Assembly (NCBI RefSeq): GCF_000708285.2
Contig: NZ_JAUG01000063.1
Span: 1-38,910 of the forward strand
DNA: 38,910 nt
From: Pedobacter borealis DSM 19626
GTDB taxonomy: Bacteria; Bacteroidota; Bacteroidia; Sphingobacteriales; Sphingobacteriaceae
Reading direction: 5' to 3'
The first letter of the stretch is position 1, and each line of letters opens with the position of its first letter. Under the pieces are notes generated by a model. The model had not been told where the DNA came from, made no database searches, and saw nothing but the letters and a program-made list of their open reading frames with translations. A program made the translations under genes and the position numbers. This document shows, piece by piece, positions 7,051-15,656 of this stretch.

Positions 7051-8979
7051 ATGCAAGTAAAAGCTGGCCCCCTATTATCTAAAATCAACTATCCCGCTGA
7101 TTTAAAGCAATATAGCGATTCTGACTTAGAACAAATAAGCCAGGAATTACGACAGTATATCATTGATGTAGTTAGTGTTAACGGTGGCCATTTTGGCGCC
7201 AGTTTAGGTGTTGTTGAATTAACAGTAGCCTTACACTATGCATTAAATACCCCTTACGATAAGTTGATTTGGGATGTAGGACATCAGGCATACGGACATA
7301 AAATATTAACCGGCCGTAGGGATTTATTCCATACCAACCGTGTATACGGTGGCATTAGCGGTTTCCCAAAAATTTCGGAAAGCGAATATGATACCTTTGG
7401 TGTAGGCCATTCTTCTACTTCCATTTCGGCCGCTTTGGGTATGGCGGTGGCTTCGCAGTTAAAAGGCGAAACCGATCGGCAGCATGTTGCCGTTATCGGC
7501 GATGGCGCCATGACAGCTGGTTTAGCTTTTGAAGGATTAAACCATGCAGGGATCGAAAACAGTAATGTGCTCGTAATCCTGAATGATAACTGCATGTCTA
7601 TCGATCCGAATGTGGGTGCGCTTAAAGAATATTTAACCAGCATCACCATCTCGAAATCGTACAACCGTTTCCGTGATGATATTTCTCATGTACTTACTGG
7701 GCTATCTAAACTTGGTCCTAATGCACATAAGTACGTTAAGAAAATAGAGAAAAGCATTAAAGGTACCTTACTGAAACAAAGTAATTTATTTGAAGCTTTA
7801 AATTTTAGGTATTTCGGCCCGGTTGACGGACACGATGTAAAACGTTTAGCGCAGACCATCAAAGATTTATCTGCTATTCCTGGTCCTAAGCTTTTACACT
7901 GTATTACTGTAAAAGGAAAAGGTTTTGCGCTAGCAGAAAAAGATCAGACCAAGTGGCATGCGCCGGGCCTTTTCGATAAGATTACCGGCGAAATCAAAAA
8001 AAGTATTCCAGATAAGCCACAACCACCAAAATACCAGGATGTTTTCGGACATACTATGGTAGAGCTGGCTGAGGCAAATGATAAAATTGTTGGAATTACA
8101 CCAGCAATGCCATCAGGTTCATCATTAAACATTATGATGAAAGCGATGCCAAAACGCGCGTTCGATGTGGGTATCGCAGAGCAACATGCCGTGACCTTCT
8201 CTGCTGGTTTGGCGGCACAAGGACTGGTGCCTTTTTGCAATATCTATTCGAGTTTTATGCAAAGGGCTTATGATCAGGTGATCCATGATGTAGCCATTCA
8301 AAAGCTAAACGTAGTGTTTTGTTTGGATAGAGCGGGCTTAGCAGGTGCTGATGGTGCAACACACCATGGCGCATATGATATTGCTTACATGCGTTGTATC
8401 CCGAATTTAGTGGTGTCTTCTCCAATGAACGAAGAAGAATTGCGTAACCTGATGTTTACCGCCCAACAAGAAAATGTGGGGCCATTTGTAATCCGCTACC
8501 CTCGCGGTAATGGTGTAATGCCCGATTGGAAAAGGCCATTTAAAGCATTAGAAATTGGCAAAGGACGCAAAATTTGCGATGGAGAGGATGTGGCCTTATT
8601 AACTATTGGTCACGTAGGTAACTTTGCAGTAGAGGCACGAGCCGAATTAATCAGCGAAGGTTTTTATCCAGCACATTACGATTTACGTTTTGTAAAACCT
8701 TTAGATGAAGCTTTATTGCATGAAGTTTTTATTAAATACAAAAATGTAATTACAGTCGAAGATGGTTCATTACCCGGAGGAATAGGGTCTGCAGTATTGG
8801 AATTTATGGCCGATCACGGCTATCACGCCAATGTAATCCGTCTGGGTATTCCCGATCAGTTTATCGAACATGGTGAACAGGCCGAACTTTGGGCCGAATG
8901 TGGTTATGATAAAAATGCAATTATTGAGGCTGTTAGAAAAGTTGCGGTGAAGAGAACAACGAGCAGCCTAGCAGGGTAA
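7051..8979 (+). CDS. dxs: 1-deoxy-D-xylulose-5-phosphate synthase
   Basis: ThDP enzyme that condenses pyruvate and glyceraldehyde-3-phosphate, the first step of the MEP isoprenoid pathway. Isoprenoids include undecaprenyl phosphate, the lipid carrier used by the polysaccharide locus nearby. 642 residues from the first ATG; an in-frame TTG ten codons upstream is not supported by family length. Motifs: NGGHFGASLG with His47, DVGHQAYGHK, the ThDP-binding GDGAMTAG (150-157), the pyrimidine-binding domain with catalytic Glu377 in GIAEQHAV, and a C-terminal transketolase domain (EDGSLPGGIGSAV). Complete, cytosolic. Divergent from scpA. No clear promoter box or terminator is visible; only a one-mismatch box lies upstream. 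Confidence 0.96.
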   Translation: MQVKAGPLLSKINYPADLKQYSDSDLEQISQELRQYIIDVVSVNGGHFGASLGVVELTVALHYALNTPYDKLIWDVGHQAYGHKILTGRRDLFHTNRVYGGISGFPKISESEYDTFGVGHSSTSISAALGMAVASQLKGETDRQHVAVIGDGAMTAGLAFEGLNHAGIENSNVLVILNDNCMSIDPNVGALKEYLTSITISKSYNRFRDDISHVLTGLSKLGPNAHKYVKKIEKSIKGTLLKQSNLFEALNFRYFGPVDGHDVKRLAQTIKDLSAIPGPKLLHCITVKGKGFALAEKDQTKWHAPGLFDKITGEIKKSIPDKPQPPKYQDVFGHTMVELAEANDKIVGITPAMPSGSSLNIMMKAMPKRAFDVGIAEQHAVTFSAGLAAQGLVPFCNIYSSFMQRAYDQVIHDVAIQKLNVVFCLDRAGLAGADGATHHGAYDIAYMRCIPNLVVSSPMNEEELRNLMFTAQQENVGPFVIRYPRGNGVMPDWKRPFKALEIGKGRKICDGEDVALLTIGHVGNFAVEARAELISEGFYPAHYDLRFVKPLDEALLHEVFIKYKNVITVEDGSLPGGIGSAVLEFMADHGYHANVIRLGIPDQFIEHGEQAELWAECGYDKNAIIEAVRKVAVKRTTSSLAG

Positions 8980-9075
8980 GTTATGAGTTCCTGCACAGAA
9001 AGCGCTAAAAGGAGCAAAGTAAAAAGCATTATAAACAATTAATACAGTTCTTTATCACTTATATTTTGATCCATA

Positions 9076-9168
9076 TTAAGAGCCTGTTTAAATTTGATGT
9101 AATATTTTTACTTATCTAATATTTTTGTCACACTGAGGGGTAATTTATTTATAAAAATCAATATTAAT
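9076..9168. repeat. IS-like end plus about 90-bp repeat, left inverted copy
   Basis: Starts with TTAAGAGCCTGTTTAAATTT and continues through TTACTTATCTAA, TTTTTGTC, CACTGAG and ATAAAAATCAATAT. The same words occur in the same order on the opposite strand at 10300-10385. The two copies face each other across about 1.1 kb, as in a decayed insertion sequence or composite of small non-autonomous elements. Confidence 0.65.
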
Positions 9169-9188
9169 GACAGCAGAGAAAAGATTAA

Positions 9189-9228
9189 CCACCAAGTCAC
9201 AAAGAACACAAAGTTTAGTGCCTTTGTG
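9189..9228. repeat. CACAAAG-rich dispersed-repeat-like segment
   Basis: Contains GTCACAAAGAACACAAAG and later CCTTTGTG, which can pair with it. It resembles an intergenic repeat I recall as frequent in Sphingobacteriaceae; only one copy is in this window. Confidence 0.4.
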
Positions 9229-9249
9229 ATATAGCGACCAAAAAACTGA

Positions 9250-9315
9250 ACCATATAAGACACATAAGTTACCTATAAACTCAATGCCTTATATGTTCTT
9301 ACTGCCTTATATGGT
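9250..9315. repeat. Inverted repeat ACCATATAAG ... CTTATATGGT
   Basis: A perfect 10-bp inverted repeat bounds about 66 bases; inside are further variants (ACACATAAG, CCTTATATG). It could form a long hairpin. No coding capacity. Confidence 0.55.
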
Positions 9316-9336
9316 GAAAAATTATAATAGAAATAA

Positions 9337-9362
9337 GACCCTGAAACAAGTTCAGGGTGACG
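9337..9362. repeat. Short hairpin repeat CCCTGAA-ACAAG-TTCAGGG
   Basis: A perfect 7-bp stem with 5-base loop, within GACC...GTGACG. This word is familiar as a dispersed intergenic hairpin in several phyla. No T-run follows, so it is not a classical terminator. Confidence 0.5.
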
Positions 9363-9518
9363 GATCGAGCGCGTGACCATCATCCGATAGCCCTACCTAT
9401 GTCATACTTGATGCTAAAAACTTGTACGCTTTTTGTAAACGTTAAGCAAATAATGAGTAATTCTCAAAACATAACATTAAATTAACACAAATTATTATTA
9501 CTCGTCCGTATGATTCAG

Positions 9519-9526
9519 TATATTTG
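9519..9526 (+). promoter_or_regulatory. Possible -7 box (TATATTTG) in the repeat-rich gap
   Basis: Perfect TAnnTTTG, 152 bases upstream of a small ORF. No -33 TTG at the right distance. The box alone can occur by chance in AT-rich DNA. Confidence 0.25.
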
Positions 9527-9678
9527 TTCACGGTGTTGAAAAACATGGGATTACTGCCTCATTTACGTAGACTTCAAATGCAATCTCAAGTCGTTTCTAC
9601 ATTTAAATAAAATTAACATTAGCTCAAACTTTTTTCTTAATCATTTGTTTGTCTAAAGCACGACGTAAATTGATTATT

Positions 9679-9810
9679 ATGGAAAATAAAATCTACCCTA
9701 TGACCGCTCTTAAAAAAACCATTGAAATCAGTAAACTTATTTTTAACTTCTTAGGATTCTTATTCGAGGAAGGTGTTAATAAAGATAAAATAGGCAGAAG
9801 ATTAAGTTAA
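9679..9810 (+). CDS. Small ORF, 43 residues, unknown
   Basis: Starts MENKIYPMTALKK and ends KDKIGRRLS; basic ends with an amphipathic or hydrophobic middle (ISKLIFNFLGFLF) that could be a helix at the membrane surface. I do not recognise a family. A possible -7 box lies 150 bases upstream. It sits among repeats and mobile-element traces, so it may be a real small protein, a remnant, or chance. Confidence 0.3.
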   Translation: MENKIYPMTALKKTIEISKLIFNFLGFLFEEGVNKDKIGRRLS

Positions 9811-9834
9811 TCGTTTTCGCCTATTAAAGACTAG

Positions 9835-9990
9835 CTGACCATACTTTGTAAAGAATTTCTTTACGAACCTGAACTTTATTATATTATCTGTTCGGATTTG
9901 ATTAACGGATTCGACCAGCGCTGGAACGACAACAGGCTGCAGAAGCACAACCATTACCCTGTCATCCAAATTAGCGAGGAGCTATTTTAA
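9835..9990 (+). pseudogene. Probable C-terminal gene remnant
   Basis: An open frame of 51 codons lacking an ATG, with protein-like composition (EFLYEPELYYIICSDLING, then FDQRWNDNRLQKHNHYPV). It is preceded by an in-frame stop. Its own stop codon TAA shares its last base with an IS-like end (AGAGCCTG), suggesting the frame was cut by that insertion. The parent gene is not recognised. Confidence 0.35.
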
Positions 9991-10006
9991 GAGCCTGTTT
10001 AAATTT
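9987..10006 (+). repeat. IS-like end, second direct copy
   Basis: TTAAGAGCCTGTTTAAATTT, identical over 20 bases to the start of the left repeat copy (9076-9095) and opposed to the copy ending at 10385. Together with the latter it would bound a 0.4-kb MITE-sized element. Confidence 0.6.
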
Positions 10007-10025
10007 TATTATAAATTATTAGTAT

Positions 10026-10049
10026 GTCAGTCTGAGCGTAGTCGAAGAC
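10026..10049 (+). repeat. Dispersed repeat with CTGAGCGTAGTCGAAG core
   Basis: Shares the 16-base core CTGAGCGTAGTCGAAG with the opposite strand at 34828-34853. Two copies 25 kb apart in one window indicate a genome-wide dispersed repeat. Confidence 0.65.
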
Positions 10050-10112
10050 CCGTTTTTCGATATATTAAAAGCAATCGACTCCGCTACCATTGACAGACCT
10101 CCATAGAAAGGT

Positions 10113-10261
10113 CGTCATTGCGAGGCACGAAGACAACCGAACGAAGCGAGCTCATGAATACCTTTAAAAACAGATGTAAAAATGAATAATCTTAATGCGC
10201 ACGCTAGTAGCGATCGTTGTAAGATTGCTTCGTCGGCTGAAAAAGCCTTCTCGCAATGACG
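10113..10261. repeat. Inverted repeat CGTCATTGCGAG ... CTCGCAATGACG
   Basis: Perfect 12-bp inverted ends about 150 bases apart, with CGAAG words inside. Resembles the common CGTCATTGCGAG intergenic repeat family; probably a folded non-coding repeat. Confidence 0.6.
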
Positions 10262-10299
10262 ATTCCCCGCAGCTTACAATACGCTAAAAATCCTTATAT

Positions 10300-10385
10300 T
10301 ATTTATATTGATTTTTATACAATAAATTATCACTCAGTGCGACAAAAATGTTAGATAAGTAACATAATTAAATCAAACAGGCTCT
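10300..10385. repeat. IS-like end plus about 90-bp repeat, right inverted copy
   Basis: Reverse complement of the element at 9076-9168 with scattered differences, ending AAACAGGCTCT. Shared words in order: ATATTGATTTTTATA, GACAAAAAT, TTAGATAAGT. It abuts the 3' end of the polysaccharide locus. Confidence 0.65.
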
Positions 10386-10432
10386 AAGCATCTCAATAAT
10401 AGATTACCAAAGTCAGCAGGTAAAGTTATCTC

Positions 10433-12046
10433 TTAAAAATCGTGATAAATATTCCTAAACGAGCTTCTTAAACCGATCATAAATAACCCTGTCTTGTTTA
10501 CGCCTAAGCCATTCCGTTCCTGTCTTATCGTACCGGCAACTTCAATGCGTAAATTATACTTCGGGTTAAGAAGATAACCTACCTGACCTTTAACATAATA
10601 TAAATTGGTGGCTATACCCTGCCCTACGTGGCTTCCATAGTCTACAGCCCTGGTGTTATAGTCTTTGAAGATATCTCCGCCATAATTCATTCCTTCCGGA
10701 TCTAAACCATATCTGGAATAAATAGCTTGCCCTTGGAAGTCAAACCGCTTATAACTGTAACTTAAAATCCCTAAAAACTCCCTAAAGTTAGCCCCATAAG
10801 GATGGGCTAAGGCCTGATTATAGTTCGAGTAGTTAGACAATCTATTGAAATGCGCATAAGTATATGGGCGGGCTGTATTAAATTCAGCCAGGTAGTTTAA
10901 ACCATTAACCTTGAATAAATCTGCTCCGCGGATACCAAATTGAATGGCCCATTTATTAGCCCAATAACCATTTCCTTTAAAAAACTCTTTAGCGGTAAAC
11001 TCATCGAACATGAACTGACCGTAAAGGCTGCTCTTTTTAAAGAGCTCATATTTGAGGTTGAAACCTAAGCGCATCTTATCTGGAGAAGTGGTATTGGTAT
11101 TCTCTACCGGACGTAGAAATATAAAAGGGTGAATGTAGTTAAAATCAAATCCGCGTTTACCTTCTACCTCAGCATCAGCCCAGGTAACTGCCTGAAAAAA
11201 ACCGACAGAGAATCTCTTCGTTGCATTCCAATCTACATAATGTGCCGCCATCCACTTGCCTCTGTCGCCTAATCTTCTATCTGCAGCTAATTTCTCAGCT
11301 CCAGGGTCAAGCATATAGGCAAAAATGGTTTGATATTGTACACTTCCCAAAGTGGCTCTAGCCCTAAAGAAAGAATAATTGGAAGAAACATCGGAAAGAA
11401 GCATAGAACGATATCCATCTCCAATAAAGTTTTTATCGTAGCCTAAAGCAAAGTTTAAATGTTTATTCGGGGTATAAGAAAGCAATGCCGTTACATAAGA
11501 CCAATCTTGCGTATTGGTGGCTAATTTACCATATCCTTGTCCAGGCACCACCCGGTTTTTGACGATGAAGTTATTAACATAATCCACAAACTTACCTTGA
11601 TTCTCGTAACCATTGAGATAAAAAGAAAACGCTTTCCCTACATTTCCACCAACCTGAAATCCACGGCTATTTAACCAGGTATTTCTATTGCCGCTTACAT
11701 CTCTACCAATCTGAAAATCAGGGAGGAAATCGGCATAAACATTATAATCATCGCCCTTAAACTGCAATAAATGTTCTTGAAACAATTTCCGATGAGCCCA
11801 GCTTCTATGGTTTAAACTATCCGTACCATAGTTCATCAATGAATCATAGCGACTGTTTAAAGCCTGATCATCTGAATAAAACCCTTTTATCGAAGAGTGG
11901 AATTTCGAATTTGGATCGTATACCGAAGAATTAAATTTCTGATAGAACTGATAATCGTAAGGAATAATCCGGTTTGGGGTGGAATCCTGAGCCTTAACCG
12001 CAAAACCAGTAGTGGCCAGCAAGGCTAACAAAAGATATTTTCTCAT
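10433..12046 (-). CDS. Wzi/RemB-like outer-membrane beta-barrel protein
   Basis: 537 residues with a cleavable signal peptide (MRKYLLLALLATTGFAVKAQ, cut near residue 20). The mature part is rich in alternating aromatic beta-strands (FSFYLNGYENQGKF, LNFALGYDKNFIGDGYRSM, YQTIFAYMLDP) and ends in RNIYHDF, typical of outer-membrane barrels. The pattern fits the capsule-assembly Wzi family, which in Bacteroidota includes RemB-like proteins. Wzi in enterobacteria helps attach capsule to the surface. Last gene of the locus, 7 bases after the dehydratase gene, which fits a role in presenting its product. The family call is from pattern memory; a different barrel family is possible. Confidence 0.62.
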   Translation of the reverse strand: MRKYLLLALLATTGFAVKAQDSTPNRIIPYDYQFYQKFNSSVYDPNSKFHSSIKGFYSDDQALNSRYDSLMNYGTDSLNHRSWAHRKLFQEHLLQFKGDDYNVYADFLPDFQIGRDVSGNRNTWLNSRGFQVGGNVGKAFSFYLNGYENQGKFVDYVNNFIVKNRVVPGQGYGKLATNTQDWSYVTALLSYTPNKHLNFALGYDKNFIGDGYRSMLLSDVSSNYSFFRARATLGSVQYQTIFAYMLDPGAEKLAADRRLGDRGKWMAAHYVDWNATKRFSVGFFQAVTWADAEVEGKRGFDFNYIHPFIFLRPVENTNTTSPDKMRLGFNLKYELFKKSSLYGQFMFDEFTAKEFFKGNGYWANKWAIQFGIRGADLFKVNGLNYLAEFNTARPYTYAHFNRLSNYSNYNQALAHPYGANFREFLGILSYSYKRFDFQGQAIYSRYGLDPEGMNYGGDIFKDYNTRAVDYGSHVGQGIATNLYYVKGQVGYLLNPKYNLRIEVAGTIRQERNGLGVNKTGLFMIGLRSSFRNIYHDF

Positions 12047-12053
12047 CTAATAA

Positions 12054-13994
12054 TTAGTTGTTTATTATTTTATCCAATTCTTCGAAAACCGAGTTTTTAC
12101 TCTTGAATTCAGGAACAAGCTTTTTCATGTGAATAACCACCTCCCTATCGCTTCCTGATTTGGCAGCTTCGATCAAATCGTATATTTTTTTCTCTATCTC
12201 TTCAAACACATACTCTCTTACCTTGCCAATCATGATTTTCGAATGGTGCGTTGGTAAAGTGTTTTCGTTATCATTTAAAAGTTCTTCGTAAAGTTTTTCT
12301 CCTGGTCTTAATCCTGAAAACTCAATCTTGATATCAATATTGGGTTCAAGGCCCGATAAACGGATCATCTTTTTAGCTAATTCAATAATCTTAACCGATT
12401 TACCCATATCAAAAACGAAGATCTCCCCTCCCATCCCCATACAGCCTGCTTCAAGTACCAATCTACAAGCCTCAGGAATAGTCATGAAATAACGGGTAAT
12501 TTCCGGATGGGTTACCGTAACTGGCCCACCCTTTTCAATCTGTTGTTTAAAACGTGGGATTACAGAACCATTTGAACCCAACACATTACCAAAACGTGTA
12601 GTGATGAATTTAGTAATCGGTTTTACCTCTTGTTCGTTGATATAACTTAAACCATTACTAAAGATAAAGCCATCTGTATTTAATGATTTATTTAATGATT
12701 GTACATAAATCTCTGCTACACGCTTAGAGGCCCCCATTACGTTGGTTGGGTTTACAGCCTTATCGGTAGAAATCATTACAAATTTCTGCACGCCAAAACG
12801 TACCGATAAATCTGCGATCAATTTTGTTCCGCCTACGTTGGTTCTAATCGCCTCAGCCGGGTTATTCTCCATTAAAGGCACGTGTTTATAGGCCGCAGCA
12901 TGATAAACATAATGAGGCTTATAGTTCTCGAACAATTTCTCCATGCGTTGCAAATCGCGTACATCGCCAATAAACGCTACGAAATTTTGTTGGTTATTAT
13001 GCTCCTGAAGTTCTAAATGAATTTCATGAAGCGCGCTTTCCGACTGATCACACAGAATGATCAACCCTACTTCGAACTTCATTAACTGTCTCACGATCTC
13101 ACTACCTATAGAACCAGCAGCACCAGTAATCAGAATACGTTTTTTGCGCAACATGTTGCCAATACCTTCAATATCAATTTGAATAGATTTGCGGTTAAGC
13201 AGGTCTTCAATATTTAACTTTTGAATCTGGGCAGGCTGAAGCTTACCATTTTCCCACACTTCGGGAGGTGGAATATTTAAAATTTTAATGTCGTTTTCCA
13301 AACAGAGATCCACCACCTGGTCTTTACGGTCATCTGGAATAGTATAGGAGGCAAAAATAATCTCATCCAGTTCGTGTTCTGCTACCAGATTAGGCAATGT
13401 TCCCGCATCCAAAATCCGAATCCCATCTATCGCTTTACCTACCTTTCGGATATCATCATCAATAAAAGCAACAATTTTCTTGTTAAAATTTCCATCGTGA
13501 TCAAAAGTTCTTTTAGTGGCCAAACCAGCTTCACCAGCACCATAAATAATCACTTTTTTGATATCCAGATTTAGGTTCTTTACATACATAAAGAAATATT
13601 TAATCAGAATCCGATAAGTAATCAGCAACAAGAAACTGGTTAAACCATTGGTAATCAAAATGGCTATAGAAATCAAGCTGATTTTGAAGAAAGTGATATA
13701 GATAATATTCAGTAAAAAGAAAGTTCCATTACTGATAATCACAGAAAACAGAATCCGGAAAGAATCCTGAGCACTGGTATACCGAATGATTCCTGTATAA
13801 GTTTTAATCTGAAAAAATACAGCAATATTGATGATTCCTAAAATCAACAGATTTCTGGCCAACTCTGGAAGATCAACGGCTGCCAGGTACAAATTATGCT
13901 TTAAAGCATAAGCAAAAATGATCGATGCTGCACAGATTGACAAGTCCAACACGAATATCACCCAGCGGGGTACAATATTAATTTGAGTAAACAA
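12054..13994 (-). CDS. WbpM/PglF/CapD-type UDP-HexNAc 4,6-dehydratase
   Basis: 646-residue membrane-anchored SDR. Four to five membrane segments (about 11-135), a first Rossmann unit (YGAGEAG, 151-157), then the catalytic SDR domain with ITGAAGSIGSE (289-299). It has STDK (409-412) and Met420-x3-Lys424: methionine replaces the usual SDR tyrosine, as in WbpM-type enzymes. Expected reaction: UDP-GlcNAc to UDP-4-keto-6-deoxy-GlcNAc. With the upstream 4-reductase this would make UDP-QuiNAc or its 4-epimer. The start is TTG: an in-frame TAG lies eight codons upstream with no ATG between, and the next internal ATG would remove the membrane domain. Separated from the upstream acyltransferase by about 60 bases. 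Confidence 0.9.
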   Translation of the reverse strand: MFTQINIVPRWVIFVLDLSICAASIIFAYALKHNLYLAAVDLPELARNLLILGIINIAVFFQIKTYTGIIRYTSAQDSFRILFSVIISNGTFFLLNIIYITFFKISLISIAILITNGLTSFLLLITYRILIKYFFMYVKNLNLDIKKVIIYGAGEAGLATKRTFDHDGNFNKKIVAFIDDDIRKVGKAIDGIRILDAGTLPNLVAEHELDEIIFASYTIPDDRKDQVVDLCLENDIKILNIPPPEVWENGKLQPAQIQKLNIEDLLNRKSIQIDIEGIGNMLRKKRILITGAAGSIGSEIVRQLMKFEVGLIILCDQSESALHEIHLELQEHNNQQNFVAFIGDVRDLQRMEKLFENYKPHYVYHAAAYKHVPLMENNPAEAIRTNVGGTKLIADLSVRFGVQKFVMISTDKAVNPTNVMGASKRVAEIYVQSLNKSLNTDGFIFSNGLSYINEQEVKPITKFITTRFGNVLGSNGSVIPRFKQQIEKGGPVTVTHPEITRYFMTIPEACRLVLEAGCMGMGGEIFVFDMGKSVKIIELAKKMIRLSGLEPNIDIKIEFSGLRPGEKLYEELLNDNENTLPTHHSKIMIGKVREYVFEEIEKKIYDLIEAAKSGSDREVVIHMKKLVPEFKSKNSVFEELDKIINN

Positions 13995-14053
13995 GGTTCG
14001 ATAGGGTAAAATTTGCTAAAGATAAGTTTTTTAATCAGCAATAGGTAACAATT

Positions 14054-14611
14054 CTATGTTGTTGAAGAAAAATCCATAGGTATAGACCAGTCCTCTTCAA
14101 AAACACCAGGAATATTAGCTAAACGATCAACAGCCGTACACGCAGCTATGGTAACGCCCGATCCAATTTTAGCTCCGCCACCAATATAGGCGTTGGGATA
14201 AATACTGCTAAAATCGCCCAATACAGCGTCATGATCTATAGTTACATTGGCATTTACAATGACATGTGCGCCTAAAATGGCACCCGTTTGAACAACGGCT
14301 CCAGCCAAAATCACAGAACCAGTGCCAACAATTACGTCAGGTGCTACTGTGGCTTGCGGATGAATAAAAACACCAAATTTGTGTTGTACCCGAGCAGCAA
14401 TGGCTCTTCTGATTTCATTATTTCCAATACCAATTAAAACTTCTGCATTGGGAAAAGAATGGGGATCATATTGCAAAATCGGCAAGTCTTGAATAAAAGG
14501 CTTGGTAATGCGGTCATCAAAATATCCCAAAATGGGTGGAGCGTTTAAATTTAAGCCGGCAGCCAATACCCTGGCATGCCCTCCTGTTCCATAAATTATT
14601 CTATCAGCCAT
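14054..14611 (-). CDS. NeuD/PglD-type sugar O- or N-acyltransferase
   Basis: 185 residues. An N-terminal small Rossmann-like domain (IIYGTGGHARVLAAG) is followed by a left-handed beta-helix of hexapeptide repeats (VAPDVIVGTGSVILAGAVVQTG, split over 86-107, and GAKIGSGVTIAA). This is the NeuD/PglD family, which acetylates amino sugars or nonulosonic acids. Placed between the initiating transferase and the 4,6-dehydratase it probably acylates the same sugar. No aminotransferase for a 4-amino sugar is adjacent, so O-acylation or a partner elsewhere must be considered. The start is GTG-ATG in tandem directly after the stop codon of the preceding gene; the ATG is chosen. Confidence 0.82.
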   Translation of the reverse strand: MADRIIYGTGGHARVLAAGLNLNAPPILGYFDDRITKPFIQDLPILQYDPHSFPNAEVLIGIGNNEIRRAIAARVQHKFGVFIHPQATVAPDVIVGTGSVILAGAVVQTGAILGAHVIVNANVTIDHDAVLGDFSSIYPNAYIGGGAKIGSGVTIAACTAVDRLANIPGVFEEDWSIPMDFSSTT

Positions 14612-14614
14612 CAC

Positions 14615-15583
14615 TTAAATTAAATTAAACAGATGTTTTTTGCCTTCAACCTTCAATCGCATAGCGACAAAAACAACCAGAGACACTATCAACAATAATA
14701 ATGCCGATAACCAACTAGACTGAATAACAAAAACAATTAAGAGATTAATAATGAGCTGTACAACCAAATAAAGCACAACAACAGCCAATTGTGGCCATTT
14801 TCTTTCATTGGCCAAAAATTGATAGAAATGTGTACGATGTGCCTTAAAAATGTTCTCCTTTCTCATTAGCCTGAAGAAAATAGTAGTCACCGTATCAAGG
14901 CCATATAGGAGTAAAAATAAAATATAAACCGGATTCTGGGTTTTGAAAATCAACTGTCCCAAAAGAAAGACGATGATAAAGGCTATGCTCACACTACCAA
15001 CATCGCCAGCAAAACATTTGGCCTTCTTTCTGAAGTTGAAAAAATTAAAAACCAATACGGATATGATTACTGTTAGCAACAGCTCGACAGAAGTAAAGTC
15101 GATGATATATTGGTCAATGTAATAGAGTGTAGCTAGTAATAAAAGGCTGTATCCTCCGGTTATCCCGTTAATGCCGTCCATAAAATTATAGGCATTTATG
15201 GTGCCTATCACTACGATTACCCCAATGGCAGTAAAATACCATGGAAAATAAATCACATCTAGTTGCGTAAATAGCAATAATACTGATAAACCATGAACGA
15301 CTAAACGTACTTTATTGTTCAGGGTATGCATATCATCCAAAAAGCTGATTAAGGCAATCAGAAATAATCCGATACTGAAAAATAAATACTGAAAGCCAAA
15401 CAGAAAAAAGGCAAGCAGCCCTGCAACCCCAAAAATAATCCCTCCACCACGAATGGTAACTGCGGTATGTGAGCTCCGATGGTTAGGCTGATCGATGATA
15501 TTATAATGATCGGCGATTTTGAAATAGACTAACTCAGCCACAAACAAAATAACGAGCAAAAATAATGCGTAAAGAACAGACAT
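14615..15583 (-). CDS. WecA/WbpL-type undecaprenyl-phosphate glycosyl-1-phosphate transferase
   Basis: 322 residues, about ten membrane segments, MraY/WecA (GT4-like polyprenyl phosphotransferase) family. Characteristic cytosolic residues: Asp83-Asp84 (FLDDMHTLNNKVRL), NFMDGING (133-140), FAGDVGS (191-197), and a late loop with HRTHFYQ. It moves a HexNAc- or 6-deoxy-HexNAc-1-phosphate from UDP onto undecaprenyl phosphate at the inner membrane, beginning the repeat unit. Neighbouring WbpV-like and WbpM-like genes mirror the wbpV-wbpL-wbpM set of Pseudomonas O-antigen loci, so a QuiNAc-type sugar is the likely substrate. Upstream gap is about 70 bases. Confidence 0.9.
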   Translation of the reverse strand: MSVLYALFLLVILFVAELVYFKIADHYNIIDQPNHRSSHTAVTIRGGGIIFGVAGLLAFFLFGFQYLFFSIGLFLIALISFLDDMHTLNNKVRLVVHGLSVLLLFTQLDVIYFPWYFTAIGVIVVIGTINAYNFMDGINGITGGYSLLLLATLYYIDQYIIDFTSVELLLTVIISVLVFNFFNFRKKAKCFAGDVGSVSIAFIIVFLLGQLIFKTQNPVYILFLLLYGLDTVTTIFFRLMRKENIFKAHRTHFYQFLANERKWPQLAVVVLYLVVQLIINLLIVFVIQSSWLSALLLLIVSLVVFVAMRLKVEGKKHLFNLI

Positions 15584-15656
15584 AGGGTTTTATTTTAATG
15601 TTGCGAAGATAGGAAAAACTATACTATACAATGAATTTCCGAATCTCAATTTTTGA

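Noticed and set aside
7284..7664. 126-codon minus-strand frame within dxs
   Set aside because: Antisense shadow of dxs with no recognisable domain.
9400..9680. Structured non-coding RNA between the box at 9519 and the small ORF
   Set aside because: Only an imperfect stem (GTAGACTT with AAGTCGTTTCTAC) is visible and there is no terminator; evidence too weak for an RNA gene.
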